The notes: generated by a model not told the origin, from the sequence alone. Positions 33,117 to 43,253 are shown, counted from the first letter of the stretch. The stretch is DNA of 64,000 bases from Luteibacter aegosomatissinici (GCF_023078495.1 NZ_CP095742.1:4233501-4297500), one strand, 5' to 3'. Translations and numbers: made by a program.

Positions 33117-34445
33117 TTAACCAGCCCGGTTCAGGCGTTTGCGCCACAGGTAGAACACCGGAATGCCCAGGGCGATGATCAGCAGGCTCATGCCGGCGTT
33201 CTGCGGCTGGGTGATGGCGGTGGCCACGATCACGCACAGCACGGTGGTGGTGAAGATGAGCGGCACCCAAGGGTACCCCGGCACCAGGTACGGCGACGGT
33301 TCGGACTTCAGCTTGCGCCGGTACCAGAAGATGGTCGCGATACCGAACGCGTGCGACAGCCATTCACCCACGGTGGTGTAATCCACCAGCGCTTCGAAGC
33401 TGCCGGAGAGAATCAGCGCGATCGCCCACGCACCCAGCGCCAGCAGCGCGATCTGCGGCGCGCCGGTCTTCGCATCGATACGTGCGATGGGTTTGAAGAA
33501 CATGCCATCGGCGCTCATCACCTGCAGCACGCGCGCGCCGCCAGCGATGGCAATGCTGCAATAGCCGAAGGTGGAACAGGCGATACCGACCGCGATGACC
33601 GTGGCACCGGATTCGCCAAACACGCGGCGCATGAGGTCGGCCGCGGGAGCCGTGCTGGCCGCAAGGCCAGCGTGGCCCAGGCCCGCCATGTAGGCGATAT
33701 TGATCAACACGTAGCAGATCACGACGCTGGCCATGCCTAGGCCCAACGCACGCGGAAGGGTCCGCTGCGGATCGCGGACTTCGCCAGCCAGGTCGTTGAG
33801 GTAGTGGAAGCCGCCATAGGCGAACATCGCCGGCAACAGCGCGCCGATCACCATGCCCGGCGGCACATCACGGGTGGTATCCGCCGCGAACGCGAGGCCC
33901 AGGTGGCCGTGAGCCAGGTACAGGCCGACGGCGATCAGCATGGCCACCGCGCCGAGCTTCAGCACGGTGAAGATGTTCTGCACCCAGGCACCGGCGCGGA
34001 TGCCGAAGAGGTTCACCGCCACGATGAAGCTGATGGCCGCCACCGCCACCGGTTTCACCCACTCGTGCGGGAGGCCGACGGCGCGGGTGGCGTAATCGGC
34101 GAAGGTGGTAGCCACTGCGGCGACGCTGCCGGGGTAGTTGATCAGCGCCATGGTCCAGCCGAACAGGAACGCCGGCAGCTGGCCGAAGGCTTCGCGCAGG
34201 TACACATAGGTACCGCCCGCCTGCGGCCTTCGCGCGCCCAGCTCTGCGTAACACAGCACCCCCGCCAGGGTGAGCAGGCCACCCACGGCCCAGAGGATGA
34301 TGACCTCCGTGCCCGAGCTGGTGCTTTTGGCGACAGCGGCCGGGGTACGGAAGATACCCGCCCCGATAACACCGCCGATGACGATCATCGCGGCATCCCA
34401 GGTGCCGAGACGACGGAGGTAGTGAGCTGGCTGAGGTACGGGCAT
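33117..34445 (-). CDS. APC-superfamily amino acid permease
   Basis: Inner-membrane transporter with about 12 helices. 442 residues from ATG 34445 (MPVPQPAHYLRRLGTWDAAM); an ATG at 34496 is also possible, with a G-rich stretch before it that is REP sequence. Conserved APC marks: MIVIGGVIGAGIFRTPAAVA in helix 1, GGTYVYLREAFG between helices 2 and 3, and FAYGGFHYLNDLAGEVRDP in helix 6. Probably takes up or exchanges amino acids; the substrate cannot be predicted. A long-form REP doublet lies right upstream. Confidence 0.86.
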   Translation of the reverse strand: MPVPQPAHYLRRLGTWDAAMIVIGGVIGAGIFRTPAAVAKSTSSGTEVIILWAVGGLLTLAGVLCYAELGARRPQAGGTYVYLREAFGQLPAFLFGWTMALINYPGSVAAVATTFADYATRAVGLPHEWVKPVAVAAISFIVAVNLFGIRAGAWVQNIFTVLKLGAVAMLIAVGLYLAHGHLGLAFAADTTRDVPPGMVIGALLPAMFAYGGFHYLNDLAGEVRDPQRTLPRALGLGMASVVICYVLINIAYMAGLGHAGLAASTAPAADLMRRVFGESGATVIAVGIACSTFGYCSIAIAGGARVLQVMSADGMFFKPIARIDAKTGAPQIALLALGAWAIALILSGSFEALVDYTTVGEWLSHAFGIATIFWYRRKLKSEPSPYLVPGYPWVPLIFTTTVLCVIVATAITQPQNAGMSLLIIALGIPVFYLWRKRLNRAG

Positions 34446-34508
34446 CGGGCGACCATGCCATAAACCGACGCTGCTGTGCGATATGACCGAGGTCATGAAA
34501 CGCCCCCC

Positions 34509-34626
34509 GTGGGCGACATCTCCGCACAACGGTAGGAGCCCACCCTGTGGGCGACATCTTTTCGCCGGACGCCGCAGGTCCTGCTGCCCAGGCGCGAACA
34601 GCGTCGCCCACAGGGTGGGCTCCTAC
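34509..34626. repeat. Long-form REP doublet with extra fragment, next to the RAYT gene
   Basis: Complete doublet at 34532-34626, preceded by a right-end fragment (CCCGTGGGCGACATC at about 34507-34521). It lies between the permease gene and the RAYT gene, 59 bases from the latter. Confidence 0.9.
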
Positions 34627-34684
34627 ACGGCGGCGCTGCGTTTCCTGATGGTTGTGGCGCCGTCTCGATCGCAACCTTTACGGC

Positions 34685-35140
34685 ATGACTATCAAACCTG
34701 GACAGGCGGCACTTCGACGCGGGCGCGTATCGGAGCCGGGCCGCATTTACATCGTGACGTGTGTGGCATGGAACCGCTCGCCCGCGTTCCGCCATTACCT
34801 CCACGCCCGCATGGCCGCGCGCATCATTCATGAACGCAAGACGTGGGGTGACGCCGAATGCATGGCATGGGTGCTCATGCCGGATCACTGGCATGGTCTG
34901 GTGCGCGTCGGTGACGAAGACCTTTCAAAGGTCATCCATCGCTTGAAATCACGCATAGCCAAGGCGTTTCGAAAAGACGGACGGCAATCGCCGCTATGGC
35001 AAAAGGGTTTCCACGATCGCGCATTACGAGCAGAAGACGATGTCCGCGCCGCGGCCCGCTACATCGTTGCAAACCCGGTTCGTGCAGGCATCGTTGAACG
35101 TGCTGGCCAATACCCCTACTGGAACGCCGTTTGGCTGTAG
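34685..35140 (+). CDS. REP-associated tyrosine transposase (RAYT, IS200/IS605-like)
   Basis: Single-strand DNA transposase of the Y1 HUH type, domesticated to recognise and possibly move REP sequences. 151 residues from ATG 34685. The HUH motif is MPDHWHGLV (His-x-His), the catalytic tyrosine is likely in AARYIVANPVRAGIV, and PLWQKGFHDRALR is the usual motif between. It is the only RAYT in this window. It is adjacent to a complete long-form REP doublet, the arrangement seen for active RAYT/REP systems, so it is the prime candidate to have spread the long-form REPs. Confidence 0.92.
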   Translation: MTIKPGQAALRRGRVSEPGRIYIVTCVAWNRSPAFRHYLHARMAARIIHERKTWGDAECMAWVLMPDHWHGLVRVGDEDLSKVIHRLKSRIAKAFRKDGRQSPLWQKGFHDRALRAEDDVRAAARYIVANPVRAGIVERAGQYPYWNAVWL

Positions 35141-35216
35141 GAACGCGGGTATTTACCCGGACAATAATGCAGTGTATTTTAGCCGGGTGAATTATCTCTC
35201 CGGAACGGGACGTCCC

Positions 35217-35699
35217 ATGCCATCGCTCTTCGCCATGTCACAGAAAGCCCCAACCCAGCGGTACCTTGAGCCCACCCAAGCCGCTGGCCGGGCCTTCGTC
35301 GGTCGCGGTTTGACCGGCAACGTCGTGATGCTGAACCTGCTGCGCTTTCGCGATATCGCGGATTACTCGGAGCATCCAGTGCTCGCCCCGGCCTCGCCCA
35401 TCTCGGGTGCCGAAGCCTTCGATCGCTACATCGAACACACCCTGCCCTTTCTCCGCGAGAGTGGCGGTGAGCTTCTCTTTGTCGGTACCGGCGGTCCCCT
35501 ATTGATCGGGCCCGCAGATGAACGCTGGGATGTGGCCATGCTGGTGAAGCAGCGGAACGTCGAATCCTTTCTCGCCTTCGCCGACAACGCGGCTTATCTC
35601 GTTGGTCTTGGGCACCGGACGGCCGCCCTCGAAGATTCGCGACTGTTGCCGCTGAGCGAACTGAATGCCGCCGTCCCTCGTCAGCCTCATCCTGGGTAA
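35217..35699 (+). CDS. DUF1330-like small protein
   Basis: 160 residues from ATG 35217. Resembles the dimeric alpha/beta barrel DUF1330 proteins: NVVMLNLLRFRDIADYSEHP early, AEAFDRYIEHTLPFL, GGELLFVGTGGPLLIG, and WDVAMLVKQRNVESFLAFAD. Function unknown. The AT-rich sequence upstream (ATAATGCAGTGTATTTTAGC and on) contains likely promoter DNA. The frame could also start at 35235 (MSQKAP). It is convergent with lpdA across a terminator. Confidence 0.72.
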   Translation: MPSLFAMSQKAPTQRYLEPTQAAGRAFVGRGLTGNVVMLNLLRFRDIADYSEHPVLAPASPISGAEAFDRYIEHTLPFLRESGGELLFVGTGGPLLIGPADERWDVAMLVKQRNVESFLAFADNAAYLVGLGHRTAALEDSRLLPLSELNAAVPRQPHPG

Positions 35700-35717
35700 C
35701 GGCACCCGGTTCGCGCA

Positions 35718-35766
35718 CAAAAAAACGCACCCGGTGAACGGCCATCAGGCCGCCCACCGGGTGCGT
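35718..35766 (-). terminator. Intrinsic terminator downstream of lpdA
   Basis: CGCACCCGGTG (35726-35736) pairs with CACCGGGTGCG (35755-35765). On the minus strand the stem is followed by TTTTTTTG, so it terminates lpdA-aceF transcription; the hairpin could also slow plus-strand transcription from the DUF1330-like gene. Confidence 0.85.
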
Positions 35767-35779
35767 CGTAGGTATCGCT

Positions 35780-37642
35780 TTATTTCTTCTTCGGGATGTA
35801 CAGGTCGGTGATCGTGCCTTCGTACACCTCGGCCGCCATGCCGACGGATTCGCCGAGCGTGGGGTGCGGGTGCACGGTGCGGCCGATGTCGCCCGCCTCG
35901 CAACCCATCTCGATCGCCAGCGCCAGCTCGCTGATCAGATCGCCCGCGTGCGGGCCGACAATGCCGGCGCCGACGATGCGGTGGGTCTCTTCATCGAACA
36001 GCAGCTTGGTGAAGCCCTCGGTGCGGTCGATGCCGATAGCACGGCCGGAGGCCGCCCACGGGAACTTGCCCACGCCGATCTTGAGGCCCTTTTCCTTCGC
36101 CTCGCGCTCGGTCACGCCCACCCATGCGATTTCCGGATCGGTGTACGCCACCGACGGGATCACGCGCGCATCGAAGAAGCTCTTCTGGCCCGCAGCGGCT
36201 TCGGCAGCCACCTTCGCTTCGTGCGTGGCCTTGTGCGCCAGCATCGGCTGGCCCACCAGGTCGCCGATGGCGAAGATGTGCGGCACGTTGGTGCGCATCT
36301 GGCGATCGACCGGGATGAATCCACGATCGGTCACTTCCACGCCCGCCTTGTCCGCGCCCACCTTGCCGCCGTTCGGCGAACGGCCGACCGACACGAGCAC
36401 GCGATCGAACAGCTTGGTCTCGGGGATGCTCTCGCCATCGAAGGTGACTTCGATGCCCTTCTTCGTGGCCTTCGCCTCGACGACCTTGGTCTTGAGGTGG
36501 ATGCCCTTGTAACGCTTGGCGATGCGCTGCTGCAGCGGCTTCACCAGGTCGATATCCGCACCCGGCATGAGCTGGTCGGCGAGCTCGACTACGGTCACTT
36601 CCGTGCCGAGGCCTGCGTACACCGTGGCCATTTCCAGGCCGATGATGCCGCCGCCGACCACGAGCATGGTCTTGGGCACATCACGCAGTTCCAGCGCGCC
36701 GGTGGAATCGATGACGCGCTCGTCATCCCACGGGAAGGACGGCAGCTTCACCGACTGCGAGCCGGCCGCGATGATCGCGTTTTCGAAGCGGATGAGCTTC
36801 ACGCCATCAGCGGTCTGCACTTCCATCTCGTGCGGCGATACGAACGTGCCGACGCCGGTGACGGTGCGCACCTTGCGCGCCTTCGCCATCTGGGCGAGGC
36901 CGCCGGTGAGCTTGCCGACCACCTTTTCCTTGAACGAGCGCAGCTTGTCCAGGTCGATCTTGGGCTTGCCGAAGCTGATGCCGTGCGCTTCGATCGCCGC
37001 GGCTTCATCGATGACGGCCGCCGCGTGCAGTAGCGCCTTCGACGGGATGCAACCGACGTTGAGGCACACGCCGCCGAGCGTTTCGTAACGCTCGACCAGC
37101 ACGGTATCCAGGCCCACATCCGCACCGCGGAAGGCAGCCGTGTAACCGCCCGGGCCGGAGCCGAGGACGACCAGCTGGCATTCGATATCGGCCTTGCGGC
37201 CGGTGGCGGCAGCGGCGGTTGGCGCAGGGCCGGCCTTGCCCGGAGCGGCCGCGGGATGCGCGGGCGATTCGGACACGGTGGTGCCGGCCGGCTTCGACGC
37301 GGCAGCGGCGGGCGCCGGAGCGGGCGCGGCAGCGGCGGGCGCCGGAGCGGGCGCGGCAGCAGCCGGCTTCGCTTCCGCCGGTGCCTTCGCATCGCCACCC
37401 GCAGCGGCTTCGATCGTCAGGATGACCGCGCCTTCGTTCACTTCATCGCCGACCTTGACCTTGATCTCGACGACCTTGCCGGCCTGCGAGGCGGGCACAT
37501 CCATCGTGGCCTTGTCGGATTCGAGCGTGATGAGGCTCTGGTCCTTTTCGACCGTATCACCGGCCTTCACCAGGATCTCGATGACCGGCACATCGTGCGA
37601 GCCGCCGAGATCGGGCACCTTCAGTTCAATGGTGTTTGCCAT
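35780..37642 (-). CDS. lpdA: Dihydrolipoyl dehydrogenase (E3) with N-terminal lipoyl domain
   Basis: Reoxidises dihydrolipoyl groups with NAD+ in 2-oxoacid dehydrogenase complexes. 620 residues. Unlike the usual E3, residues 1-80 form a lipoyl domain (lysine in [13 protein letters not shown]). An Ala/Pro linker of about 70 residues with an internal 27-base repeat follows. The flavoprotein then shows [11 protein letters not shown] (FAD), [17 protein letters not shown] (redox disulfide), [19 protein letters not shown] (NAD) and the catalytic HPHPTLGES at the end. This lipoyl-E3 fusion is known in Xanthomonas and Neisseria. It lies 15 bases downstream of aceF, in one operon. Confidence 0.96.
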   Translation of the reverse strand: MANTIELKVPDLGGSHDVPVIEILVKAGDTVEKDQSLITLESDKATMDVPASQAGKVVEIKVKVGDEVNEGAVILTIEAAAGGDAKAPAEAKPAAAAPAPAPAAAAPAPAPAAAASKPAGTTVSESPAHPAAAPGKAGPAPTAAAATGRKADIECQLVVLGSGPGGYTAAFRGADVGLDTVLVERYETLGGVCLNVGCIPSKALLHAAAVIDEAAAIEAHGISFGKPKIDLDKLRSFKEKVVGKLTGGLAQMAKARKVRTVTGVGTFVSPHEMEVQTADGVKLIRFENAIIAAGSQSVKLPSFPWDDERVIDSTGALELRDVPKTMLVVGGGIIGLEMATVYAGLGTEVTVVELADQLMPGADIDLVKPLQQRIAKRYKGIHLKTKVVEAKATKKGIEVTFDGESIPETKLFDRVLVSVGRSPNGGKVGADKAGVEVTDRGFIPVDRQMRTNVPHIFAIGDLVGQPMLAHKATHEAKVAAEAAAGQKSFFDARVIPSVAYTDPEIAWVGVTEREAKEKGLKIGVGKFPWAASGRAIGIDRTEGFTKLLFDEETHRIVGAGIVGPHAGDLISELALAIEMGCEAGDIGRTVHPHPTLGESVGMAAEVYEGTITDLYIPKKK

Positions 37643-37657
37643 GGACGCAGGCCTCCG

Positions 37658-39346
37658 TCAGAGCAGCAGGCGACGGATGTCGCCGAGCTGCTGGGCCAGG
37701 TACACAGCGAAGCGTGCAGCCAGCGCGCCGTCGATCACGCGATGGTCGTACGACAGCGACAGCGGCAGCATGAGGCGCGGCGCGAATTCCTTGCCGTTCC
37801 ACACCGGCTTCATCGCCGCCTTGGAGACGCCCAGGATCGCCACTTCCGGCGCGTTGATGATCGGCGTGAACGCCGTGCCACCAATGCCGCCCAGCGACGA
37901 GATGGAGAAGCAGCCGCCCTGCATGTCGGCCGCGGTGAGCTTCTTGTCGCGTGCCTTCTTCGAGATCTCGCCGAGTTCCGCGGCGAGTTCGAGCAGGCCC
38001 TTCTTGTCCGCATCGCGGATGACCGGGACGACGAGGCCGTCTGGCGTATCCACGGCGATACCGACGTTGAAGTACTTCTTCAGCGTGAGCGTTTCGCCGG
38101 CGGCATCGAGCGAGGCGTTGAAGGTCGGGAACTTCTTCAGCGCCGCGACCACGGCCTTGATCTGGAACACCAGCGGGGTGATCTTCAGATCCTTGTTCTC
38201 TTCGCCGAGCTTCTTGCGGAAGGCTTCCAGCTCGGTGATATCCGCATCTTCGAACTGCGTGACGTGCGGGATCACCGCCCAGTTACGGGCAAGGTTCGCA
38301 GCCGAGATCTTCGGGATGCGGCCAAGCGGCTTCTCTTCGATCTCGCCGAACTTCGAGAAATCGACCTTGGGCCACGGCAGCAGCGTGAGGCCATTACCGC
38401 CGGCGGCAGCACCGCCGGTGGCGACCGAGGCGCCACCCGAGGTCATCACGTTCTTGACGTAGCCGGTGATGTCTTCGCGCTGGATGCGGCCACCGCGGCC
38501 GCTGCCCTTCACCTGGGCCACATCGACGCCGAGCTCGCGGGCGAACGCGCGGACGGCCGGGCTGGCGTAGGGGGCGTTGTCCGGCATGATCACCGAGGCA
38601 TCGAACGACACCGGCGGGGTGCGCGGGGCGCCGCCGACCGGGGCTTCCGCCTTCGACGGGGCCGGGGCGGCCGCAGCCACCGGGGCCGGTGCGGGCGCCG
38701 GAGCGGCAGCCTGCGGAGCCGGGGCGGCAGCCGGAGCGGCTTCGCCACCCTCGCCTTCCAGCACGGCGATCAGGTCGCCATCGTTCACTTCATCGCCGAC
38801 CTTGACCTTCAGCTCCTTGATGACACCCGCGGCCGGGGCCGGGATATCCATCGTGGCCTTGTCGGATTCCAGGGTCATGAGGCTCTGGTCCTTTTCGACC
38901 TTGTCGCCCACCTTGACCATGATCTCGATGATCGGCACCGGCTTGCCGCCGATATCCGGGACATTCACGTTGACCGGGCCGGAGGCCTTGCTGGCCGACG
39001 GCGCGGCAGCCTGGGCGGCGGCCGGAGCCGGGGCCGGGGCGGCAGCGGCGGGTGCCGGGGCGGGCGCTGCGGCGGCGGGGGCCGGAGCCGGAGCGGCCGG
39101 GGCGGCGCCAGCGGCTTCCACCAGGGCGATCACGTCGTTGTCGTTGACCTCGTCACCGACCTTGACCTTCAGCTCCTTGATGACGCCCGCGAACGGCGCC
39201 GGGACTTCCATGGTCGCCTTGTCCGACTCGAGGGTCAGCAGGCTCTGGTCCTTTTCGACGGTATCGCCGACCTTGACCAGGATTTCGATAATGGGCACCG
39301 GCTTGCCACCGATATCGGGCACGCGGGCTTCTTTCACGTCGGCCAT
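37658..39346 (-). CDS. aceF: Dihydrolipoyllysine-residue acetyltransferase (E2 of pyruvate dehydrogenase)
   Basis: Transfers the acetyl group from the lipoyl arm to CoA. 562 residues. Two lipoyl domains ([13 protein letters not shown] near residue 40, [13 protein letters not shown] near 160) are joined by Ala/Pro/Glu linkers. A peripheral-subunit-binding domain ([16 protein letters not shown] to [11 protein letters not shown]) comes next, then the catalytic domain ending in the [18 protein letters not shown] motif with the active-site His and Asp. AGGAGG five bases before the ATG fixes the start. The E1 gene aceE is not adjacent; upstream is a mechanosensitive channel gene. Confidence 0.96.
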   Translation of the reverse strand: MADVKEARVPDIGGKPVPIIEILVKVGDTVEKDQSLLTLESDKATMEVPAPFAGVIKELKVKVGDEVNDNDVIALVEAAGAAPAAPAPAPAAAAPAPAPAAAAPAPAPAAAQAAAPSASKASGPVNVNVPDIGGKPVPIIEIMVKVGDKVEKDQSLMTLESDKATMDIPAPAAGVIKELKVKVGDEVNDGDLIAVLEGEGGEAAPAAAPAPQAAAPAPAPAPVAAAAPAPSKAEAPVGGAPRTPPVSFDASVIMPDNAPYASPAVRAFARELGVDVAQVKGSGRGGRIQREDITGYVKNVMTSGGASVATGGAAAGGNGLTLLPWPKVDFSKFGEIEEKPLGRIPKISAANLARNWAVIPHVTQFEDADITELEAFRKKLGEENKDLKITPLVFQIKAVVAALKKFPTFNASLDAAGETLTLKKYFNVGIAVDTPDGLVVPVIRDADKKGLLELAAELGEISKKARDKKLTAADMQGGCFSISSLGGIGGTAFTPIINAPEVAILGVSKAAMKPVWNGKEFAPRLMLPLSLSYDHRVIDGALAARFAVYLAQQLGDIRRLLL

Positions 39347-39534
39347 GGAACCTCCTCAAAACAACGCTGAAGGGCGGACGAACCCTCCCGCGGGGGAATG
39401 TCGGGCGCCGTGCTGCGGCGCAACCGGTCGATTGTAATCCCTCAGGAGAAGATTCCCACGATTCAAACGGTTGTTCGGGGTGATTTCTGTTGTGCGACTG
39501 CCGAATAGGCCCCGCCATAGGCCGGTCGCCCCCT

Positions 39535-39630
39535 GTAGGAGCCCACCCTGTGGGCGACATCTTCTCGCGACAGCGCCGCAGGGCCTGTTGCGGTATGGCG
39601 AAGAGCGTCGCCCACAGGGTGGGCTCCTAC
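39535..39630. repeat. Long-form REP doublet
   Basis: Complete doublet in the 404-base gap between mscS and aceF. The rest of the gap holds imperfect repeats and the aceF promoter region. Confidence 0.9.
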
Positions 39631-39639
39631 ACGGTGCAG

Positions 39640-39755
39640 TGCCAGGCGGTGGGACAGTCGGTCGGGCGTCAGGCGGTGGGACCGTGAACAGTCGGGCGTC
39701 AGGAGGGGTGACGGTGAACGTGGGGGTATCCGGGGTGGGACGGCAAACGGTCAGG
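39640..39755. repeat. Imperfect G-rich tandem repeats
   Basis: A short motif close to GTCGGGCGTCAGGCGGTGGG recurs about four times with variations (the 39650-39720 stretch shows it best). It looks like degraded tandem duplication near the mscS end, not a coding or structured RNA. Confidence 0.5.
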
Positions 39756-40596
39756 TGGCTGGCTTGGGTTGCTCGGCCGGCAGCAGCCGGATATCGGTCG
39801 AGGACGAGGGGATGGTGATACCCGCCTGGCCGAACTGGTCCTTGATGTTCAGCAGCAGCGTGGTCTGCGCGCCGTACATATCGGAAACCGTGCACCAGCC
39901 GCGGATCACCAGCGTGACGTTCGAGGCGCCCAGGCTATCGGTCCACACGCCCGGAGCCGGGTCCTTCATGATCCGCGAATCGGCTTCAAGCAGGCCACGC
40001 ACGATATCCATGGCCTTGCCGATATCGTCGGTGTAAGCAATGCCCACCTTCACCTCGAACCGGCGCGTTCCACGGCGATTGAAGTTGATGATGGCATCGC
40101 CACCCACCTTCGAATTCGGCACCACGGCCTCACGGTTATCGGGGGTGATCACGTAGGTATGCATCAGGTTGATGCTCTCCACCGTGCCCTCCACGCCACC
40201 GACCAGCACGTAATCACCAATGCGGTACGGGCGGAACAGGATGAGCAAAACACCCCACGCAAGATTCGACAGTGAGCTGTTCAACGCCAGGCCAATCGCG
40301 AGGCCGGCAGCGCCGAGTGCGGCGATAAAAGAAGCCGTGGGGATACCCGCCATCCCCATCACCTGCACGATCACAAATGCGATCAGCAGGCCATAGATGG
40401 CGTTACGCAGGAACCCCGCGAGCGTGTCATCCACGCGCGCCCGTTCCAGCGCACGCTTACCGAGATTGGCCACACGCGCGGCAATCCAGAAGCCGATGGC
40501 CAACGCCACAAGCGAAAGGCCGATACGGATGGACCAGGCGATGATGACCAGCCGCGTGGCGTGGTCGATACCGAGGTGATCAAGGAAATCGAGCAT
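39751..40596 (-). CDS. MscS-type small-conductance mechanosensitive channel
   Basis: Opens under membrane tension to release osmolytes. 281 residues from ATG 40596; longer frames are REP-derived. N-terminal helices (IIAWSIRIGLSLVALAIGFW), then the pore helix with its Gly/Ala packing (AALGAAGLAIGLALNSSLSN), then the beta domain (FRPYRIGDYVLVGGVEGTVE) and the mixed alpha/beta C-terminal domain. This matches E. coli MscS in length and order. I leave the symbol blank since paralogues exist. Monocistronic; it lies between aceF and prc on the same strand but each is separated by REPs. Confidence 0.9.
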   Translation of the reverse strand: MLDFLDHLGIDHATRLVIIAWSIRIGLSLVALAIGFWIAARVANLGKRALERARVDDTLAGFLRNAIYGLLIAFVIVQVMGMAGIPTASFIAALGAAGLAIGLALNSSLSNLAWGVLLILFRPYRIGDYVLVGGVEGTVESINLMHTYVITPDNREAVVPNSKVGGDAIINFNRRGTRRFEVKVGIAYTDDIGKAMDIVRGLLEADSRIMKDPAPGVWTDSLGASNVTLVIRGWCTVSDMYGAQTTLLLNIKDQFGQAGITIPSSSTDIRLLPAEQPKPAT

Positions 40597-40673
40597 GCGA
40601 TGCCTGCCTTTTCGAAGCGAAGAATCGTTGGGCAGGCTATCAACCAAACCGTGAAGACCCGGTGGCACGCCCG

Positions 40674-40769
40674 GTAGGAGCCCACCCTGTGGGCGACATC
40701 TTTTCGCGACTCCGCTGCAGGCCCTGCGACGTGATCGCGAACAGCGTCGCCCACAGGGTGGGCTCCTAC
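40674..40769. repeat. Long-form REP doublet
   Basis: Complete doublet upstream of mscS, immediately next to a 13-base tandem array. Confidence 0.9.
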
Positions 40770-40876
40770 GGGGAACGCGCACGGGGGACGCGCATGGAGG
40801 ACGAGCGCGGGGGACGAGCACGGAGGACGAGCACGGGGGACGCGCATGGAGGACGAGCACGGGGGACGAGCACGGG
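40767..40876 (+). repeat. 13-base tandem repeat array
   Basis: About eight and a half copies of a 13-base unit close to CACGGGGGACGAG (variants CATGGAGGACGAG, CACGGGGGACGCG). A four-unit order recurs, giving a higher-order period of 52 bases. It lies between a REP doublet and the prc terminator. Confidence 0.88.
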
Positions 40877-40903
40877 CGCTGCGTCGCGATGGTGGTCCCA
40901 ACG

Positions 40904-40930
40904 AAAAAAGGCCCCTTTCGGGGCCTTTTG
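40904..40930 (-). terminator. Intrinsic terminator of prc
   Basis: AAAGGCCCC and GGGGCCTTT form a nine-base-pair stem with a TTTC loop. On the minus strand the stem is followed by TTTTTTCG, just downstream of the prc stop codon. Confidence 0.88.
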
Positions 40931-40934
40931 AGCG

Positions 40935-43253
40935 TTACGGCGTGCTCGGCACCGGCTTGGCGGCCTGGGCCGTCTGCGGCGGTGTATCGATCTTCTTCCC
41001 GCCATACGGCAGCACATCGGAAGCCAGCTTCGCATCACCCTTGATGAGCGCCACCTCGTCGCTGACGATATGCGCCGCCTCATCCAGCGGGGTGTCCTTG
41101 GCCTTCTTCGCCTCGGCTTCCTGCTTCAGGTCGCTCTTGATGCTGCGCTCGTTCGCGTTCAGGCCGTCATCACCGTTGTCCTGGTCAGACGCATCGGCAC
41201 TGCCATCGCCGCCGAAGATCGCCTTGCGGCGTGCACGGAAATCCGCCTGCGTGGCATCGAACTGCTTGCGCTCGGCCTGGCGGGCCGCGAAGTTCAGCGA
41301 GATATCGGTTTTGTCGCGCAGCTTCTGGTACTGCGCCAGCTCATCCAGCATCAGCTTCCACGCCGGCGACGTGGCCACGCGCGCCTGGTGCTTCTGGTTG
41401 AGCGGGCCGACGATCGGCTTCAGATCGGCGACCGGCTTGTAATCGGCCGGATCGATATGACGCCACGGCAGCGCGTTGTCGTAGGTGGATTCACCAAACT
41501 CCTTCGCATCACCGTTCTGCGGGAACTGCACATCGGGCGTGACGCCGCGCAGCTGCGTGCTGTCGCCGTTGATGCGGATGAACTCGGCGATGGTCATCTT
41601 GAGCTCGCCGTACTTCGCGTCTTCGCCGGTCTGCGCCTTGCCGAAGCGGTCCAGGTCCACCAGGTTCTGCACGGTGCCCTTGCCGAAGGTCGGCTCGCCG
41701 ATGATCAGGCCGCGGCCGTAATCCTGGATGGCGGCAGCGAAGATCTCCGATGCCGAGGCCGAACCACGGTTGACCATGACCGCCATGGGGCCATCCCACG
41801 ACATGCCCGGCTGGTCGTCGCCCTGGGCTTCGACCTGGCCACGCGCATCGCGCACCTGCACGACCGGGCCGGTATCGATGAACAGGCCGGTGAGCTCGGT
41901 GGCCTCGTTGAGCGAGCCGCCGCCGTTGTTGCGCAGATCCATGATCACGCCTTCGACGTGCTGCGCCTTCAGGTCGGTCAGCAGCTTGGCGACATCGCGC
42001 GTGGCGCTCTTGAAGTTGGCATCGCCGTTACGGCGTGCGCCAAAGTCCTGGTAGAACGTGGGCAGTTCGATCACGCCGATCTTGCGCGTGACATCGCCAT
42101 CCTTCACGTCGATGACCTTCGACTTGGCGGCCTGCTCTTCCATCGTGACCTTCTTGCGCACAAGGGTCACGATATCGTGCTTGCCATCCACGCCCGCATC
42201 GCCCGGGAGCACTTCGATGCGCACGGTGGTGTCTTTCTTGCCGCGGATGAGCTTGACCACGTCATCCTGGCGCCAGCCCACCACATCGACCATGGGGCCG
42301 GTTTCGCCCTGGCCGATGGCCACGATGCGGTCGCCCGGCTTCAGCTTGTTCGACTTGGCGGCGGGGCCGCCCGGCACGAGCTCGCGGATGGTGGTGTAGT
42401 CGTCGCGCGCCTGCAGCACCGCGCCGATACCTTCCAGCGACAGGCGCATGGCGATATCGAACGCATCGGCCGCACGCGGGCCGAGGTAATCGGTGTGCGG
42501 ATCGGTGGAGTTCGCGTAGGCGGTCATGAACGCCTGGGTGGCGTCCTCGTCATCGAGCTGGCGCACGCGCGTGATGTACGTGGCGTAGCGCTTATCGAGC
42601 GTCTTGCGGATATCGTCATCGCTCTTGCCGGCCAGCTTGAGACGCAGCCAGTCGTTCATGGTGCGCTTGCGCCACACCTCGTCGAGCTCGGCCTGGTCCT
42701 TCGGGATGGCGGCTTTCTTGCGATCGAAGTTGAAGGTTTCGTTCGTGTTGAAGTCGAAACCCTTCTTCAGCAGGCCGCGCGCATAGTTCATGCGATCGAC
42801 GGCACGCGTGATGTACAGGTTGAACACCGAGAACGGGCCGCTCAGGTCCTGGTTCCAGATGGCATCGTCGAACTGCGTCTTCAGCGGTTCGAACTTGGCC
42901 ATGTCCTCCTGGGTGAAGAACACTTTCTCGCTATCGAGATCGTCGAAGTAGGCCTTGTAGATCTTGGCCGACATGGCGTCGTCGAGCGGCTGGGCCTGGT
43001 AATGGAACCGGGTGAGGAAGCGCGCCGACAGCTGCGCCGCCTGGGTTTCGGCCGAGGTGGGCTTCAGCGGAAGGGAGGATTCCTTCTTCTGCGGCTCGGG
43101 CGAGGTGGCCGCCTCCGACGCATCCTTCGGCTGCGGCGCGGCACTCTTCGCCGGCGGTGTCGCGCCAGGCTGCTGAGGGGCGGCATTCTGGGCGTACGCC
43201 CCCGTGGCGGAAAGGGCCAGCAGGAGGGCGAGCGACACGGGGCGAAGGGTCAT
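40935..43253 (-). CDS. prc: Carboxy-terminal processing (tail-specific) protease
   Basis: Periplasmic S41 protease that degrades or trims proteins from the C-terminus, including lytic enzymes of the cell wall. 772 residues, signal peptide MTLRPVSLALLLALSATGAYA. An N-terminal helical domain is followed by a PDZ domain (SLEGIGAVLQARDDYTTIREL). The catalytic core has the Ser in NRGSASASEIFAAA and the Lys in PTFGKGTVQNLVD; a C-terminal DUF3340-type domain has the lysine-rich stretch near KKAKDTPLDEAAHI. Length and order fit E. coli Prc/Tsp. It lies upstream of no partner; lipA begins 26 bases past its start codon on the same strand, so it may be the last gene of the lip unit. Confidence 0.95.
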   Translation of the reverse strand: MTLRPVSLALLLALSATGAYAQNAAPQQPGATPPAKSAAPQPKDASEAATSPEPQKKESSLPLKPTSAETQAAQLSARFLTRFHYQAQPLDDAMSAKIYKAYFDDLDSEKVFFTQEDMAKFEPLKTQFDDAIWNQDLSGPFSVFNLYITRAVDRMNYARGLLKKGFDFNTNETFNFDRKKAAIPKDQAELDEVWRKRTMNDWLRLKLAGKSDDDIRKTLDKRYATYITRVRQLDDEDATQAFMTAYANSTDPHTDYLGPRAADAFDIAMRLSLEGIGAVLQARDDYTTIRELVPGGPAAKSNKLKPGDRIVAIGQGETGPMVDVVGWRQDDVVKLIRGKKDTTVRIEVLPGDAGVDGKHDIVTLVRKKVTMEEQAAKSKVIDVKDGDVTRKIGVIELPTFYQDFGARRNGDANFKSATRDVAKLLTDLKAQHVEGVIMDLRNNGGGSLNEATELTGLFIDTGPVVQVRDARGQVEAQGDDQPGMSWDGPMAVMVNRGSASASEIFAAAIQDYGRGLIIGEPTFGKGTVQNLVDLDRFGKAQTGEDAKYGELKMTIAEFIRINGDSTQLRGVTPDVQFPQNGDAKEFGESTYDNALPWRHIDPADYKPVADLKPIVGPLNQKHQARVATSPAWKLMLDELAQYQKLRDKTDISLNFAARQAERKQFDATQADFRARRKAIFGGDGSADASDQDNGDDGLNANERSIKSDLKQEAEAKKAKDTPLDEAAHIVSDEVALIKGDAKLASDVLPYGGKKIDTPPQTAQAAKPVPSTP

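Noticed and set aside
40767..40876. CRISPR array
   Set aside because: The units are contiguous 13-mers with no spacers of uniform length, and no cas genes are present.
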